From: Bradyrhizobium sp. CCH5-F6
GTDB taxonomy: Bacteria; Pseudomonadota; Alphaproteobacteria; Rhizobiales; Xanthobacteraceae
NCBI RefSeq assembly: GCF_001556045.1
Contig: NZ_LSIC01000116.1
Coordinates: 1 to 5,138, forward strand
Reading direction: 5' to 3'
Length of the DNA: 5,138 nucleotides
A program made the translations under genes and the position numbers. This document shows, in pieces, positions 1-5,138 of the stretch (positions are counted from its first letter, which is position 1; the number at the start of each line of letters is the position of its first letter). The notes beneath the pieces are model-generated. The model was given only the letters and a program-made list of their open reading frames with translations. It did not search any database and had not been told where the DNA came from.

Positions 1-1028
1 TCGGGCATCTATCGCGGGACGAAGTCGGCCGAGACGACGCTGCAGATCAGCCAGCTTTTCGAGCTGTTCGGCAAGCGCGAGGCCCGCATCGCGGCCGGCC
101 AGGCCGGCGTCAACGGGGCGACGATCGAGCGGCAGACGGTGCGTCTGCAGATTCTGTCGGAAACGGCCATTGCGTTTCTGAACGTGCTCGGGCTGCAGCG
201 GCGGATCCAGATCCTCGACGAGCAGGTCGCCGCTCTTGAGCGGCTGACGCCGTTGCTTCAGCGCCGGGTCGATGCCGGTGCGTCGTCGCCTGCCGAGACC
301 GGCCGCGCCGAGGTCGCGGCGGCCCTCGTTAAGGCCGATCGCGAGCGCACCAAGGCGAACCTAGCCAGTGCGCGCCGCGAACTCGCTGTGCTCATGGGCG
401 ACACTTCCCCAAAGTTCGGCAACGTCTCCGGACGGCTCGACGCCACCACGCGCGCGCCGTCGTTTCAGACGGTGATCGCCGCCATCGACGCCAACCCGCA
501 ACTGGTCCGGTGGAATGCGGTCTATGCGCAACGCAACGCCGAACTGCTGCTGGCGCGGCTCAGGCCTTATCCTGACGTTCGCCTTTCGGCCGGATGGCGA
601 CACTACAACGAGACCAACGACGACGCGGTGCGGCTCAGCCTAACGGTTCCGATACCTATCTTCGATCAGAACCAGGGCAACATCCTCTCGGCACAGCAGA
701 ACCTCGCCAAGACGCGGGCGGAACGCGAGGCGAACCGCAACACGCTGATCGTCGTCGCCGGCCGGGCCTACGACAACGTGCAGGGCTCGCTGCGGGAACT
801 CGCGATCCTTCGCGACTCCGGCATCCCAAAGGCCCAAGCCGCTTCCAACGAGATCGAACAGGGTTACGGCGCCGGGCGCTTCTCGCTGCTCGAAGTGTTG
901 GACGCACAGGCCAACGTCACCCAGGCTCGTCTGCGGGAGCAGGAGGCGCTGCAGAACTACCACGTCGCCGTTGCCACGATCGAAGGACTCGTCGGCAATC
1001 CCTTCGCTCTGGCGCGGGAGAGCGCACG

Positions 1029-1032
<4 letters not shown>
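1..1032 (+). CDS. czcC: Outer-membrane channel of a heavy-metal efflux pump (TolC/OEP family, CzcC-like), 5' partial
   Basis: This is the outer-membrane exit duct of the tripartite pump, a TolC-family protein expected to form a trimeric beta-barrel with a long periplasmic alpha-barrel. The frame is open from base 1 and gives 343 codons before TGA. The CzcC family is about 400-430 aa, so the signal peptide and roughly the first 70-90 residues lie outside the window. Counting codons from base 1, a typical first-repeat phrase (TTLQISQLFELFGKR) is at 12-26. The first tip-like turn (DAGASSPAE) is at 91-99. The second repeat starts near 161 (AAIDANPQL). A beta-strand phrase typical of the family (LTVPIPIFDQNQGN) is at 214-227, and the C-terminal hallmark GYGAGRFSLLEVLDAQ is at 288-303. 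These are two OEP repeats (the Pfam PF02321 type). The stop overlaps the adaptor start by 4 bases. The GTG at 139 is internal and not the real start. The family call is firm; the symbol rests on the czcB/czcA neighbours. Confidence 0.93.
1016..1022 (+). promoter_or_regulatory. Ribosome binding site for the czcB-like gene
   Basis: GGGAGAG lies inside the last codons of the channel gene. The GGGAG core ends 8 bases before the ATG at 1029, which is good Shine-Dalgarno spacing. It supports that ATG as the adaptor start over any upstream start in the same frame. Because the start overlaps the channel stop (ATGA), ribosomes finishing the channel gene can probably reinitiate here. Confidence 0.7.

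Positions 1033-5138
<4,106 letters not shown>

Noticed and set aside
139..141. GTG as the start of the channel gene
   Set aside because: The frame is open to base 1, and the codons before 139 already encode typical channel sequence (TTLQISQLFELFGKR). The true start is outside the window.
594..1028. Upstream in-frame extension of the czcB frame that would give a 474-residue protein
   Set aside because: This stretch overlaps the conserved C-terminal repeat of the channel in another frame, and its translation is Arg/Gly-rich without homology. The ATG at 1029 has a good ribosome binding site, and the signal/anchor follows it directly.

Overview
The window is a dense, single-strand operon segment encoding a tripartite heavy-metal efflux pump of the CzcCBA type. 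It holds the 3' part of an outer-membrane channel gene (czcC-like), a complete periplasmic adaptor gene (czcB-like) and a nearly complete inner-membrane RND pump gene (czcA-like) that runs off the right edge. The DNA is GC-rich by eye, with G/C-ending codons dominating all three genes. Gene order, base composition and protein wording suggest a proteobacterium, most likely an alphaproteobacterium of the Rhizobiales type. That taxonomic guess is inference.

Layout: positions 1-1032 are the channel gene, already open at the left edge. Positions 1029-2018 are the adaptor, whose ATG overlaps the channel stop by 4 bases (ATGA). Positions 2011-5138 are the pump, whose ATG lies 8 bases before the end of the adaptor gene. 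Each internal start has a purine-rich ribosome binding site inside the preceding gene. There is no intergenic space, and I see no RNA gene, mobile element, CRISPR array, terminator or promoter.

How the genes work together: the RND pump uses the proton gradient to move divalent metal ions (Zn, Co, Cd and possibly Ni) from the periplasm, and perhaps the cytoplasm, into the channel. The channel spans the outer membrane and the adaptor links the two. The pump's proton-relay signature (D402, D408, E415) matches the divalent-cation branch of heavy-metal RND pumps rather than the Cu/Ag (CusA) branch.

The most notable point is that the adaptor is short (329 aa) and lacks the alpha-helical hairpin normally inserted in the lipoyl domain, although the channel keeps the tip motifs that such hairpins usually contact. 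Otherwise this is a conventional metal-resistance operon. I do not find a convincing new biological system here.
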